A DNA stretch of 64,000 nucleotides from an uncultured Dorea sp. (lineage in GTDB: Bacteria; Bacillota; Clostridia; Lachnospirales; Lachnospiraceae): the NCBI GenBank assembly GCA_910584615.1, contig CAJUAM010000017.1, positions 1 to 64,000 on the forward strand, in the 5' to 3' direction. Under the pieces are notes generated by a model. It saw only the letters and a list, made by a program, of their open reading frames with translations, ran no database searches and was not told the origin of the DNA. Positions 9,236 through 18,702 of this stretch are shown here, piece by piece (position 1 is the stretch's first letter; each line of letters begins with the position of its first letter). The position numbers and the translations under genes are program-made.

Positions 9236-10183
9236 ATGAAATCATCAAACATCGGGGGACAGGCGGTCCTTGAGGGAATAATGATGAAGCATAAGGATGA
9301 ATATGCGGTTGCTGTAAGGAAGCCGGATGGGCAGATTTTTGTGAAGAAGGATGTGTATCACAGTGTGATTGGCTGGAAATCTCTTACGAAGATTCCGTTT
9401 GTCAGAGGTATCTTTAATTTTATAGATTCAATGGTGCTTGGGATCCAGACTTTGACCTACTCGGCAGAATTTTATGAAGAGGAAGTAAGTAAGCCTTCAT
9501 CTGGGAATGAAAGGGACAATAATGAAGCTTCTAAGAACAAGGGAACAGAGAGACTGATCATGGCAGGGACGGTACTGTTTTCTGTGGCAGCAGCAGTGGG
9601 TATCTTTATGGTGCTGCCTTATTTTCTTTCTTCATTATTGAAGCCTGTCATCCCCTCCTACATGTGGCGTACAGTTATTGAAGGCTTTGTGCGCATTGGT
9701 ATATTTATTATTTATGTTCTTTTGATATCCCGTATGGAGGATATCCAACGGACTTTTATGTATCATGGCGCGGAACATAAATGTATTAATTGTATTGAAC
9801 ACGGACTGCCTTTGACAGTTGATAATGTGCGTGTAAGTTCCAGACAGCATAAGCGCTGCGGAACCAGTTTTCTGTTTTTTGTGCTTGCTATTGGTATCAT
9901 TCTGCTTCTGTTTATACGAGTGGAGTCGCCGGTTATGAGAGTGGCAGTACGGATTGTCCTTTTGCCCGTCATTGCAGGTATCTCTTATGAGGTGCTGAAA
10001 TTAGCGGGCAGAAGTGAAAGCTTAGTGATAGATCTTCTCAGCAGGCCGGGACTCGCAATTCAGAAACTGACGACGAAGGAACCGGATGATAGTATGATAG
10101 AGGTGGCAATACAGGCAGTGGAAGCAGTGTTTGACTGGAGAGAGTATGAAGCGGAAAACTTTGGCGATACAGCAGATTTATAA
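9236..10183 (+). CDS. DUF1385 membrane protein
   Basis: A 315-residue integral membrane protein of the DUF1385 (YqhQ-like) family. The N-terminal 'GGQAVLEGIMMK' is the family hallmark. Four hydrophobic segments are visible at about residues 108-133, 146-167, 215-233 and 240-258. Between the second and third lies 'HGAEHKCINCIEHG', whose His, Glu and Cys residues could bind a metal. The function is unknown. The 3' end overlaps prmC by 38 bases, so expression is coupled with prmC-prfA, the usual neighbours. Confidence 0.9.
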   Translation: MKSSNIGGQAVLEGIMMKHKDEYAVAVRKPDGQIFVKKDVYHSVIGWKSLTKIPFVRGIFNFIDSMVLGIQTLTYSAEFYEEEVSKPSSGNERDNNEASKNKGTERLIMAGTVLFSVAAAVGIFMVLPYFLSSLLKPVIPSYMWRTVIEGFVRIGIFIIYVLLISRMEDIQRTFMYHGAEHKCINCIEHGLPLTVDNVRVSSRQHKRCGTSFLFFVLAIGIILLLFIRVESPVMRVAVRIVLLPVIAGISYEVLKLAGRSESLVIDLLSRPGLAIQKLTTKEPDDSMIEVAIQAVEAVFDWREYEAENFGDTADL

Positions 10184-11009
10184 AGAAGGCAGAGAGCATC
10201 TTGAGAAAGCGGGGATTTTAGAAGCCGGGCTGGATGCATGGTATCTGCTTAAGCATGTGACGGGAATTGACAAGGCTTTCTATTACGCGCATCCAGAGAG
10301 AGAGATCAGTGAGGAAGAAAAAGAGCGGTATTTTTATTATATAGAAGAACGAAAAAAAAGAATCCCGCTTCAGCACCTTACAGGGGAGCAGGAGTTTATG
10401 GGACTTGTTTTTTCTGTTAACAGGCATGTTCTGATACCAAGACAGGATACTGAGACTCTGGTTGAGCTTGCATTAAAGAAGATAGAGAAGGGTATGCGGA
10501 TACTGGATATGTGTACGGGTTCAGGCTGTATATTGCTGAGCTTATTGAAATTATGCAGGGCAGAAGATGTGACAGGAATCGGCGCGGATATTTCAAAAGA
10601 AGCGCTCTTGGTGGCAAAAGAGAATGCGGAAAGGCTCGGAGTTTTAGTACAATTTGTAAACGGGGATTTGTTTGAAAATATAGGATCCGGGGAGATGTTT
10701 GACATGATCGTATCTAATCCGCCTTATATTCCGACAGCGGTCATTGATGGGCTTGAGGAGGAAGTAAGGCTCTATGATCCATATATCGCGCTGGATGGCA
10801 GAGAGGATGGACTTTTTTTCTACCAAAGGATAGTGAAAGAAAGTATTCTGCATATAAAAAGAGGCGGTTATCTGCTGTTTGAGATTGGCTGCGGGCAGGC
10901 AGAGAAAGTGGCCGGTCTGATGGAGAAGGCAGGGTATAAAGATATAAGAGTGGAAAAGGATCTGGCAGGTCTTGACCGCGTAGTTTATGGTATGTACAAT
11001 GAAGAATAG
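10146..11009 (+). CDS. prmC: release factor glutamine methyltransferase
   Basis: A 287-residue SAM-dependent enzyme that methylates the glutamine of the GGQ motif in release factors. The catalytic 'NPPY' is present near residue 190 ('SNPPYIP'), preceded by the SAM-binding 'LDMCTGSGCI' near 120. An N-terminal helical domain binds the release factor in known structures. The ATG at 10146 follows CTGGAGAGAG. Its substrate gene prfA follows after 18 bases. Confidence 0.94.
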   Translation: MKRKTLAIQQIYKEGREHLEKAGILEAGLDAWYLLKHVTGIDKAFYYAHPEREISEEEKERYFYYIEERKKRIPLQHLTGEQEFMGLVFSVNRHVLIPRQDTETLVELALKKIEKGMRILDMCTGSGCILLSLLKLCRAEDVTGIGADISKEALLVAKENAERLGVLVQFVNGDLFENIGSGEMFDMIVSNPPYIPTAVIDGLEEEVRLYDPYIALDGREDGLFFYQRIVKESILHIKRGGYLLFEIGCGQAEKVAGLMEKAGYKDIRVEKDLAGLDRVVYGMYNEE

Positions 11010-11027
11010 TTGTAAGGAGGAAGAGAT

Positions 11028-12098
11028 ATGTTTGACAGGTTAGAAGATTTACTCATTCGTTTGGAGGAGGTACTCAGTGAACTTCAGGAGCCGGATGTGG
11101 CAAATGATCAGAATCGTTTCCGCAAGCTTATGAAGGAGCAGAATGATCTGACTCCGATCGTGGAAGCATATAAGGAATATAAGGCATGTAAGCAGGCGAT
11201 TGAGGACAGTCTGCAGATGTTAGAAGAAGAAAGCGACGAGGAGATGCGTGAGCTTGCCAAGGAGGAGCTTAATGATTCCAAGGCAAGAGTAGAGGAATTA
11301 GAACGTGAGCTTAAGATACTTCTTCTGCCGAAGGACCCTAATGATGATAAGGATGTTGTAGTTGAAATCCGTGCCGGGGCAGGAGGAGATGAAGCAGCCT
11401 TGTTTGCGGCAGAGATTTACCGTATGTATGTCCACTATGCGGAGGGCAGGCGCTGGAAGGTTGAACTGGTGGAATGTGAAGAGATCGGAATAGGAGGCAT
11501 GAAGAACGTGACCTTTATGCTTAACGGAAAGGGTGCTTATTCTGTAATGAAATATGAGTCTGGTGTACATCGTGTACAGCGCGTGCCAGAGACAGAATCA
11601 GGAGGGCGTATCCATACGTCTACGATTACAGTGGCAGTTATGCCGGAAGCTGAGGAAGTGGATGTTCAGATCGACGAAAAAGATATCCGTATTGATGTTA
11701 TGCGTGCATCCGGCAACGGCGGTCAATGTGTCAATACGACAGATTCTGCTGTACGTCTGACACACTATCCGACAGGGATCGTTATTTACAGCCAGACAGA
11801 GAAGTCACAGCTCCAGAATAAGGATAAAGCATTTGCGCTTCTTAGGGCAAAGCTTTATGATATAGAATGCCAGAAGAGGCATGATGCAGAAGCAGAGGCG
11901 AGAAAGAGCCAGATCGGTACAGGTGACCGTTCAGAGAAGATCCGGACTTATAACTTCCCGCAGGGACGTGTGACGGATCATCGGATCGGGCTGACATTAT
12001 ATAAGTTAGATAAGATTATGAACGGGGATATACAGGAGATCATAGATGCTTGCATCGCGGCAGATCAGGCGGCAAAGCTGGCATCGATGAATGACTAA
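11028..12098 (+). CDS. prfA: peptide chain release factor 1
   Basis: A 356-residue class-I release factor that recognises UAA and UAG. The catalytic GGQ lies near residue 232 in 'SGNGGQCVNTTDSAV', and the preceding 'EIRAGAGGDEAALFA' block near residue 110 is typical of RF1. Length is normal. It follows its modifying enzyme prmC. The stop region overlaps the next ABC transporter gene by 8 bases. Confidence 0.95.
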   Translation: MFDRLEDLLIRLEEVLSELQEPDVANDQNRFRKLMKEQNDLTPIVEAYKEYKACKQAIEDSLQMLEEESDEEMRELAKEELNDSKARVEELERELKILLLPKDPNDDKDVVVEIRAGAGGDEAALFAAEIYRMYVHYAEGRRWKVELVECEEIGIGGMKNVTFMLNGKGAYSVMKYESGVHRVQRVPETESGGRIHTSTITVAVMPEAEEVDVQIDEKDIRIDVMRASGNGGQCVNTTDSAVRLTHYPTGIVIYSQTEKSQLQNKDKAFALLRAKLYDIECQKRHDAEAEARKSQIGTGDRSEKIRTYNFPQGRVTDHRIGLTLYKLDKIMNGDIQEIIDACIAADQAAKLASMND

Positions 12099-13830
12099 GA
12101 TGAAAGAAAAATTAAAGCAGCTTTTTGCTTATTATGATCCATACAAATATCTGTTTTACAGTGATATGTTTTTTGCGATTCTTGGGGCGGCAGTTACTTT
12201 GGTAATTCCGCTCATTATAAGATATATCACAAATAAAGTGGTTTACTTTACGCCTGAGGAGGCAAGACGGGAAGTTTTTCTGCTGGGAATGCTGCTGCTT
12301 GGTCTTATTGTTCTGGAAATATTCTGTAATTTTTACATTGCATATTTTGGACATATCATGGGAGCAAAGATGGAAGCGGATATGCGGCAGGATATCTTTG
12401 GACATTATCAGAAATTGACTTTTGCCTTTTATGATAATCAGAAGGTAGGTCATCTGCTTTCAAGAATTACAAGTGATCTGTTTGATATCAGCGAGCTTTT
12501 GCATCATGGACCGGAAGATCTGGTGATTTCCGTCATTAAGATCATTGGCTCACTTGTTATTCTTATGACAGTGAATATAAAGCTGGCGCTTATTATGTTT
12601 GCGTTCATTCCGGTTATGGTAATATTTGCTTTCTACTATAATGGAAAGATGAAGACAGCATTTGTACATAATAGAGAGAAGATCGCGGATATCAACAGCC
12701 AGATTGAGGACAGTCTGGCAGGTATCCGGGTTGTAAAGTCTTTTGCTAATGAAAATGAAGAAATGAAAAAGTTCAAAGCTGGGAATGATAATTTTGTAAA
12801 TGCAAAAAAGTTCAGCTATAAATATATGGGTATTTATAATTCCGGCTTAGGAGCTATGACAACGCTTGTGACAGTGGCAGTCATCGTATCAGGTGTCGGG
12901 ATGATGCTTGATGGAAATGTAGAGCCTGCAGATCTTATTACGTTTCTGCTTTATATCAGTAACTTTACGGATCCGGTCAAGAAACTGGTATCATTCACGG
13001 AGCAGTTCCAGAATGGTTATTCAGGGTTTGTAAGATTCCTTGAGATTTTGTCGATCGCGCCGGATATTACAGATAAGCCGGATGCGGTATGTCTTGATAA
13101 GGTGGAGGGAAACATTGAATTCAAGAATGTATCTTTTCATTACGAGGATACAGCAGAGAAGGTATTAAGTTCCATCAATCTCAAAGTCAGGGCGGGAGAA
13201 TATATTGCTCTTGTGGGACCGTCCGGTGTGGGAAAGACAACGCTCTGCAGTCTGATACCGAGGTTTTATGAAGCTTCAGAAGGTTCGATATGCATAGACG
13301 GGACCGATATCAGGGATATAAAGATTGAGAGTTTGAGAAATCATATCGGTATCGTACAGCAGGATGTTTATCTGTTTGCGGGAACGATTATGGATAATAT
13401 CCGTTACGGCAAACCGGATGCTTCTGACGAGGAGGTTGTACGGGCGGCAAAACGTGCCAATGCCCACGAATTTATCGTGAATTTTCCGGATGGTTATGAT
13501 ACGGATATCGGGCAGCGGGGAGTGAAGCTTTCCGGAGGACAAAAGCAGCGGCTGTCTATTGCCCGGGTTTTTTTAAAGAATCCGCCGATTTTGATTTTTG
13601 ATGAGGCAACCTCGGCGCTTGATAATGAAAGTGAGCAGGTGGTACAGAAGTCTTTGGAAGGCCTTTCTAAAGACCGTACGACTTTTGTGATCGCACATCG
13701 GCTTACTACTATCCGCAATGCAGAAAAGATTCTTGTGCTGACGGAAGATGGAATAGCTGAGCAGGGAACCCATGAAGAACTATTGGATAAAAGAGGTATC
13801 TATGAATCATTGTATCATATGCATTTTTGA
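12091..13830 (+). CDS. ABC exporter, fused permease-ATPase
   Basis: A 579-residue half-transporter that would work as a homodimer or heterodimer. The N-terminal 300 residues hold about six membrane helices; the nucleotide-binding domain has Walker A 'GPSGVGKTT' near residue 375, signature 'LSGGQKQR' near 480, Walker B 'ILIFDEATSAL' near 500 and an H-loop 'IAHRLTT'. It belongs to the MsbA/BmrA-like lipid or multidrug exporter group; the substrate is unknown. The start overlaps the end of prfA and lacks a strong ribosome site, suggesting coupled translation; ATG at 12100 is the alternative. Confidence 0.9.
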   Translation: MTKMKEKLKQLFAYYDPYKYLFYSDMFFAILGAAVTLVIPLIIRYITNKVVYFTPEEARREVFLLGMLLLGLIVLEIFCNFYIAYFGHIMGAKMEADMRQDIFGHYQKLTFAFYDNQKVGHLLSRITSDLFDISELLHHGPEDLVISVIKIIGSLVILMTVNIKLALIMFAFIPVMVIFAFYYNGKMKTAFVHNREKIADINSQIEDSLAGIRVVKSFANENEEMKKFKAGNDNFVNAKKFSYKYMGIYNSGLGAMTTLVTVAVIVSGVGMMLDGNVEPADLITFLLYISNFTDPVKKLVSFTEQFQNGYSGFVRFLEILSIAPDITDKPDAVCLDKVEGNIEFKNVSFHYEDTAEKVLSSINLKVRAGEYIALVGPSGVGKTTLCSLIPRFYEASEGSICIDGTDIRDIKIESLRNHIGIVQQDVYLFAGTIMDNIRYGKPDASDEEVVRAAKRANAHEFIVNFPDGYDTDIGQRGVKLSGGQKQRLSIARVFLKNPPILIFDEATSALDNESEQVVQKSLEGLSKDRTTFVIAHRLTTIRNAEKILVLTEDGIAEQGTHEELLDKRGIYESLYHMHF

Positions 13831-13880
13831 CAGCGATTCATAAAAGAACAAAGAAGACAGACTAGGATAGAAAGGAAACT

Positions 13881-14789
13881 ATGGAAGAAGTACAATTTAA
13901 GCGTGCAGAACTGGAAGATAAGGAAATTATTTCAAGATATTTAAAACATCATACCAGCAGAAGCTGTGAGAGGACTTTTGTAAATGTATTTTTATGGTCC
14001 AGACAGTATCCGGTGAAATGGGCAGTGATCGAAGGCGCATTAGTTTTTAAGAGTGAGGATGAGGAGCATGTATCTTTCGCTTTTCCGGCAGGAGATGATG
14101 AGAGTGTGAAAAAAGCACTGGAATTTATGAAAAATTACAGCAAAGAGCGCGGTTATCCGTTTACTATGTACAATATTACGCCGGATAATTTTGCAAAGCT
14201 TGAAGAATGGTATCCGAAAAGGTTTGAAATAGAATATGAACGTGATTATGCGGATTATATATATGAGGCAGAAAAACTTGCTGCGTTATCCGGAAAAAAG
14301 CTTCATGGAAAGCGTAATCATATCAACAAATTTAAGGCTCTTTATGAGGGACGCTGGTGTTATGAGACTATGACAAGGGATAATCTGGAAGAGTGTTTTC
14401 AGATGGCGCTTAAGTGGCGCAATGAGAATGGGTGTGAGGAGGACGAGGAGAAAAATGCGGAGATGTGCGTGACTCTCAATGCTCTCCGGTTATTTTCAGA
14501 GTTAGGGCTTATAGGAGGGGTTTTGAGGGTAGATGGAAAGGTTGTTGCATTTACATTAGGCGAACCGGTCTGCTCAGATACTTTTGTGGTCCATATTGAG
14601 AAAGCTTTCGCGGACATTGAGGGTTCCTATACGATGATAAACCAGCAGTTTGTAGAACATGAATGTATGGATTACCGGTATATCAACCGGGAAGAGGATA
14701 CGGGGGCAGAAGGTTTGAGAAAAGCGAAGCTTTCCTACCGCCCGGTATTTTTGGTGGAAAAAGGCAGTGTGAGGGAAAAACAACAGTAA
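13881..14789 (+). CDS. DUF2156 (LPG synthase C-terminal-like) protein
   Basis: A 302-residue soluble protein with the double acetyltransferase-like fold of DUF2156, related to the C-terminal domain of lysyl-phosphatidylglycerol synthase. Recognisable blocks are 'LHGKRNHINKF' near residue 140 and 'GGVLRVDGKVVAFTLG' near 212. No membrane segment is present, so it is the stand-alone form common in Clostridia; its acceptor is unknown. Strong ribosome site (GAAAGGAAACT) before the ATG. The next gene begins 12 bases after its stop. Confidence 0.85.
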   Translation: MEEVQFKRAELEDKEIISRYLKHHTSRSCERTFVNVFLWSRQYPVKWAVIEGALVFKSEDEEHVSFAFPAGDDESVKKALEFMKNYSKERGYPFTMYNITPDNFAKLEEWYPKRFEIEYERDYADYIYEAEKLAALSGKKLHGKRNHINKFKALYEGRWCYETMTRDNLEECFQMALKWRNENGCEEDEEKNAEMCVTLNALRLFSELGLIGGVLRVDGKVVAFTLGEPVCSDTFVVHIEKAFADIEGSYTMINQQFVEHECMDYRYINREEDTGAEGLRKAKLSYRPVFLVEKGSVREKQQ

Positions 14790-14801
14790 AGGAGAATGAA
14801 G

Positions 14802-15989
14802 ATGATTGCAGAGAAAATGAAAAATATGGTGGCAAACAGTTCGGCTATCCGCGCGATGTTTGAAGAGGGAAACAGGCTTGCAGAGATTTACGGGGCGGAG
14901 AATGTATTTGATTTCAGTCTTGGTAATCCTAATGTTCCTGCGCCGGGGGCAGTAAAAAAGGCAATCCAGGAGATTCTTGAAGAGGAGGATCCAGTCGCCC
15001 TTCACGGCTATACAAACAGCAATAGTGGTTACGCGGATGTGAGAGAGGCCGTTGCTGCTTCTTTGAATGAACGTTTTGGTACTGAATTTGAGGGAAAGAA
15101 TATCGTTATGACTGTAGGCGCGGCGGGAGGGCTGAACGTTATCTTAAAGTCTTTGATCAACCCGGGAGATGAGGTTATTGCGTTTGCTCCGTATTTTGGA
15201 GAATACCGTTCTTACACAAATAATTACGACGGCGTGCTGGTGGAGATTTCCCCTGATACTGTTGATTTTCAGCCAAAACTTGATGAGTTTGAGCAAAAGA
15301 TCACCAAAAAGACAAAGGCGGTCATCGTAAATACACCGAACAATCCGACTGGCGTTGTCTATTCTGAGGAGACCATCAAGAAACTGACAGCTATAATGGA
15401 GGACAAGCAGAAGGAGTATGGTACAGACATCTTCCTGATCTCTGACGAACCGTATCGTGAGCTTGTATATGACGGGGTTAAAGTTCCGTATCTTACAAAA
15501 TATTATGATAACACGATTGTCGGTTATTCCTACAGTAAATCACTGTCTCTTCCGGGAGAACGTATCGGATATCTTGTGATTCCGGATGAGGTGGCGGACA
15601 GTGATGAAGTGCTTTCGGCGGCGAATGTTGCCACACGTATATTAGGGTTTGTAAACGCGCCCACTCTTCAGCAGAAAGTTGTGGCAAAGTGCCTGAATGA
15701 AAAAACAGATATTTCTTACTATGACCGGAACCGGGAAGCGCTGTATCGAGGATTAAAGGACTGCGGATTTGAGTGTATCAAACCAGAAGGGGCATTTTAT
15801 CTCTTTGTGAAATCTCCGGTGGCAGACGAGAAACAATTCTGTGCGGCAGCAAAAAAATATAATATCCTGATCGTTCCGGGAAGTTCTTTTGCGTGTCCGG
15901 GATATGTACGGCTGGCTTATTGTGTTTCTTATGAGACAATCGTTAATTCCCTTCCCAAATTTCAGGAGCTTGCAAAGGAGTATTTTTAA
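14802..15989 (+). CDS. class I/II PLP-dependent aminotransferase
   Basis: A 395-residue fold-type I aminotransferase. The cofactor lysine lies in 'SYSKSLSLPGERIGY' near residue 246; 'NTPNNPTG' near 180 and 'SDEPYRE' near 212 are the usual cofactor-contact blocks. Such proteins are often annotated as aspartate/aromatic aminotransferases; the exact amino acid cannot be read from sequence. ATG at 14802, 7 bases after AAAGGAG, is better placed than ATG at 14796. hisC starts immediately after its stop. Confidence 0.9.
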   Translation: MIAEKMKNMVANSSAIRAMFEEGNRLAEIYGAENVFDFSLGNPNVPAPGAVKKAIQEILEEEDPVALHGYTNSNSGYADVREAVAASLNERFGTEFEGKNIVMTVGAAGGLNVILKSLINPGDEVIAFAPYFGEYRSYTNNYDGVLVEISPDTVDFQPKLDEFEQKITKKTKAVIVNTPNNPTGVVYSEETIKKLTAIMEDKQKEYGTDIFLISDEPYRELVYDGVKVPYLTKYYDNTIVGYSYSKSLSLPGERIGYLVIPDEVADSDEVLSAANVATRILGFVNAPTLQQKVVAKCLNEKTDISYYDRNREALYRGLKDCGFECIKPEGAFYLFVKSPVADEKQFCAAAKKYNILIVPGSSFACPGYVRLAYCVSYETIVNSLPKFQELAKEYF

Positions 15990-17042
15990 ATGAAATCATT
16001 TGAAAAAAATATCCGTAAGGTAGAACCCTATGTGCCGGGTGAGCAGCCCCAGAAAAAAGTGATCAAGTTAAACACCAATGAGAATCCGTACCCGCCTGCG
16101 CCGGGGGTAGAGAGGGCATTAAAGTCCATGGATATGGATCGTATGCGTCTTTATCCGGACCCGACGGCAGGAGAACTTGTGAAAGCGCTGGCGTCCTATT
16201 ACCACGTGGATGAGGATCAGGTATTTGTGGGGGTAGGATCTGATGATGTACTTTCTATGTGTTTCCTTACATTTTTTAATTCAGAAAAACCTATATTTTT
16301 TCCGGATATTACATATTCTTTTTATAAGGTATGGGCGGATCTGTACCGGATTCCTTATGAGTGCTGTCCAGTAGATGATAATTTCCGCATAGTAAAGGAA
16401 GATTATTACAGGGAAAACGGAGGAGTGATTTTTCCGAATCCCAACGCGCCTACAGGGCTGTACATGGAACTTCATGATGTGGAAGATATTATCGCGCGCA
16501 ATCAGGATGTGATTGTGATCATAGATGAGGCGTATATAGACTTTGCAGGAAAATCCGCGCTGGAATTGATTGATAAATATGAAAATCTGATCGTTGTCCA
16601 GACTTTTTCTAAAGCGCGCTCAATGGCAGGTATGAGGATCGGGTATGCTATCAGCAATCCTCTTCTGATCAAATATCTGAATGATGCCAAATATTCTTTT
16701 AATTCATACACGATGAACCAGGCTGCGATCGTGGCCGGAGTAGAAGCAGTGAAGGATAGGAAATATTTTGAAGAGGGAGTCTGTAAGATAATCAAGACAA
16801 GGGACTGGGCGAAGAAAGAACTGGAGAGGATTGGTTTTTCATGTCTTGATTCGAGAGCAAACTTTATCTTTGCCGCTCATCCGGAATATGAAGCGAAGGA
16901 ACTATTCGAATTGCTGAAAAGCAAAGGAATCTATGTTCGTTACTGGGGCAGTGACAGGATTGAGCAGTATATGCGGATTACTGTCGGTACGAAAGAAGAG
17001 ATGGAGGCTTTGATTAGTTTATTAGAAGGGAGAATGCTATGA
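15990..17042 (+). CDS. hisC: histidinol-phosphate aminotransferase-like
   Basis: A 350-residue PLP enzyme of the HisC family, which converts imidazole acetol-phosphate to histidinol-phosphate. Key blocks are 'KLNTNENPYPP' near residue 26, 'FPNPNAPTG' near 149, 'IIDEAYIDF' near 175 and the lysine region 'TFSKARSMAGMRIGY' near 205. No other his genes are nearby, so an aromatic or other amino acid role is possible. Its start abuts the previous aminotransferase and its end overlaps the next gene by 4 bases. Confidence 0.88.
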   Translation: MKSFEKNIRKVEPYVPGEQPQKKVIKLNTNENPYPPAPGVERALKSMDMDRMRLYPDPTAGELVKALASYYHVDEDQVFVGVGSDDVLSMCFLTFFNSEKPIFFPDITYSFYKVWADLYRIPYECCPVDDNFRIVKEDYYRENGGVIFPNPNAPTGLYMELHDVEDIIARNQDVIVIIDEAYIDFAGKSALELIDKYENLIVVQTFSKARSMAGMRIGYAISNPLLIKYLNDAKYSFNSYTMNQAAIVAGVEAVKDRKYFEEGVCKIIKTRDWAKKELERIGFSCLDSRANFIFAAHPEYEAKELFELLKSKGIYVRYWGSDRIEQYMRITVGTKEEMEALISLLEGRML

Positions 17043-17551
17043 CAGAAACATTGATACAGGGAATTATTGACGCGCTTGGAGGCAGTGTGGGAAAAGAAGT
17101 GATCGTGTTTATCATTTCCATGATTCCAATATTGGAGCTTAGAGGCGCCCTTTTAGTTGCCGGGCCGCTTCTTGGGGTGCCGGTATCGGTAGCTGTTCCT
17201 TTAAGCGTAATTGGAAATATCATTCCTGTACCTTTTATCCTTTTACTGATCACACCCGTGTTCCAATGGATGAAAGGAACAAAGTTATTCAGGCCGATGG
17301 TTGAAAAGCTTGAGAGTAAGGCCATGAGTAAGAGTGATAAAATAGAAAAATATGAGTTCTGGGGGCTTGTTCTTTTTGTGGGGATCCCTCTTCCGGGTAC
17401 AGGCGCCTGGACCGGTTCTTTGATCGCTGCTCTTCTTGGAATTAAATTTAAGAAGGCATTTCCTGCGGTTATTTTAGGGATATGTATGGCTACAGTGATC
17501 ATGTGTTTCATTTCTTATGTGCTTTTAGGAGGAGTGAACGTATTAGGGTAA
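17039..17551 (+). CDS. COG2426 small multidrug export family protein
   Basis: A 170-residue membrane protein of the Sm_multidrug_ex family. It has about four hydrophobic segments and the motif 'IPILELRGALLVAG' near residue 30, together with 'GIPLPGTGAWTGSLIA' near 122, both hallmarks of the family. The family name is historical and transport activity is not well established. It overlaps hisC by 4 bases and is the last gene of the operon before a terminator. Confidence 0.85.
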   Translation: MTETLIQGIIDALGGSVGKEVIVFIISMIPILELRGALLVAGPLLGVPVSVAVPLSVIGNIIPVPFILLLITPVFQWMKGTKLFRPMVEKLESKAMSKSDKIEKYEFWGLVLFVGIPLPGTGAWTGSLIAALLGIKFKKAFPAVILGICMATVIMCFISYVLLGGVNVLG

Positions 17552-17572
17552 GCAAAAATAAGTGATAAAATC

Positions 17573-17612
17573 GCAGTGTTTATTGAATGGGCAGTAAACG
17601 CTGCATATTTTT
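17573..17612 (+). terminator. terminator after the aminotransferase operon
   Basis: A 10-bp stem with one G-T pair (arms 17573-17582 and 17595-17604) is followed by ATATTTTTA. A likely intrinsic terminator. Confidence 0.7.
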
Positions 17613-17727
17613 ATGGTTTTAAGACTGTGCCGCCGCAATATCTATACCGTCTGTGGAGTGCGGTTGCGCTGTCCGTTAAGGTATGTTAAAATAAATGCAA
17701 TGAATTTGAAGGAAGGGGATTTTTGAA

Positions 17728-18687
17728 ATGGACAAATTATACGACGTAACTGCAATGGGCGAGCTTTTGATTGATTTTGCGATGAATGGACAGAGTGAGC
17801 AGGGAAATAATCTGTTTGAGGCATGTCCGGGAGGCGCGCCCTGCAATGTACTTGCGATGCTTAATAAGCTTGGCAGGAAAACGGCTTTTATTGGAAAGGT
17901 CGGGGAGGATCAGTTTGGACGTCTCCTTAAAGACACAATTTCCGGAGTAGGGATCAATGCGGAGGGACTTTGTATGGACAAGGAGGTTCCGACTACTCTT
18001 GCATTTGTACATACGTTTCCGGACGGAGACCGGGAATTTTCATTCTACCGTAAGCCGGGAGCGGACATGATGATTACTGAGGATGAGGTTGATTATGATA
18101 TTATCCGCAGTTCACGGGTATTTCACTTCGGAACTCTTTCGATGACAGGAGAGCCGGCAAAAACAGCAACAAAAAAGGCTCTTGAAGTGGCAAAGGAAGC
18201 GGGATGTCTTATTACCTTTGACCCGAACCTTCGTCCTCCGCTCTGGGATACTCTTGATGAGGCAAAGAAACAGATGGAATATGGTTTTCAGTATTGTGAT
18301 GTGCTGAAAATATCAGACAATGAGATTCAGTTTGTATCTGGAATGGAGGATTATGATGATGGAATCCGTTACCTTCAGGAAAAATACAATATCCCTCTTA
18401 TTTTCCTCACTATGGGGAAGGACGGAAGTCGTGCTTACTATAAAGATTTAAGGGTGGAGCGGAAGGGATTTACTGTGAAAGCGATCGAAACAACCGGTGC
18501 GGGAGATACTTTCTGCGGCTGTTCTATTCATGGAGTATTAAAGTACGGATTGGATAATCTGACGGAAGAAAATCTGGGAGAGATATTAACCTATGCCAAC
18601 GCAGGCGCTGCTCTGATCACGCTGAAAAAAGGAGCTATCCGCTCTATGCCGGAACCGGAGCAGATTGATGAATTAATTGAAAAGTAA
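17728..18687 (+). CDS. PfkB-family carbohydrate kinase (fructokinase-like)
   Basis: A 319-residue ribokinase-fold sugar kinase. It carries the substrate-binding 'CPGGAPCNVLAML' near residue 32 and the C-terminal signature 'TTGAGDTFCG' near 257, with the catalytic Asp in GAGD. Sequence style is closest to bacterial fructokinases; ribose or another sugar cannot be excluded. It has its own ribosome site (GAAGGGGAT) and stands between a terminator and the DAHP synthase gene. Confidence 0.88.
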   Translation: MDKLYDVTAMGELLIDFAMNGQSEQGNNLFEACPGGAPCNVLAMLNKLGRKTAFIGKVGEDQFGRLLKDTISGVGINAEGLCMDKEVPTTLAFVHTFPDGDREFSFYRKPGADMMITEDEVDYDIIRSSRVFHFGTLSMTGEPAKTATKKALEVAKEAGCLITFDPNLRPPLWDTLDEAKKQMEYGFQYCDVLKISDNEIQFVSGMEDYDDGIRYLQEKYNIPLIFLTMGKDGSRAYYKDLRVERKGFTVKAIETTGAGDTFCGCSIHGVLKYGLDNLTEENLGEILTYANAGAALITLKKGAIRSMPEPEQIDELIEK

Positions 18688-18702
18688 GGAGACACATACA
18701 AA

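Noticed and set aside
12112..12453. A 113-codon minus-strand frame within the ABC transporter gene
   Set aside because: It is antisense to a conserved gene with normal codon structure and has no ribosome site.
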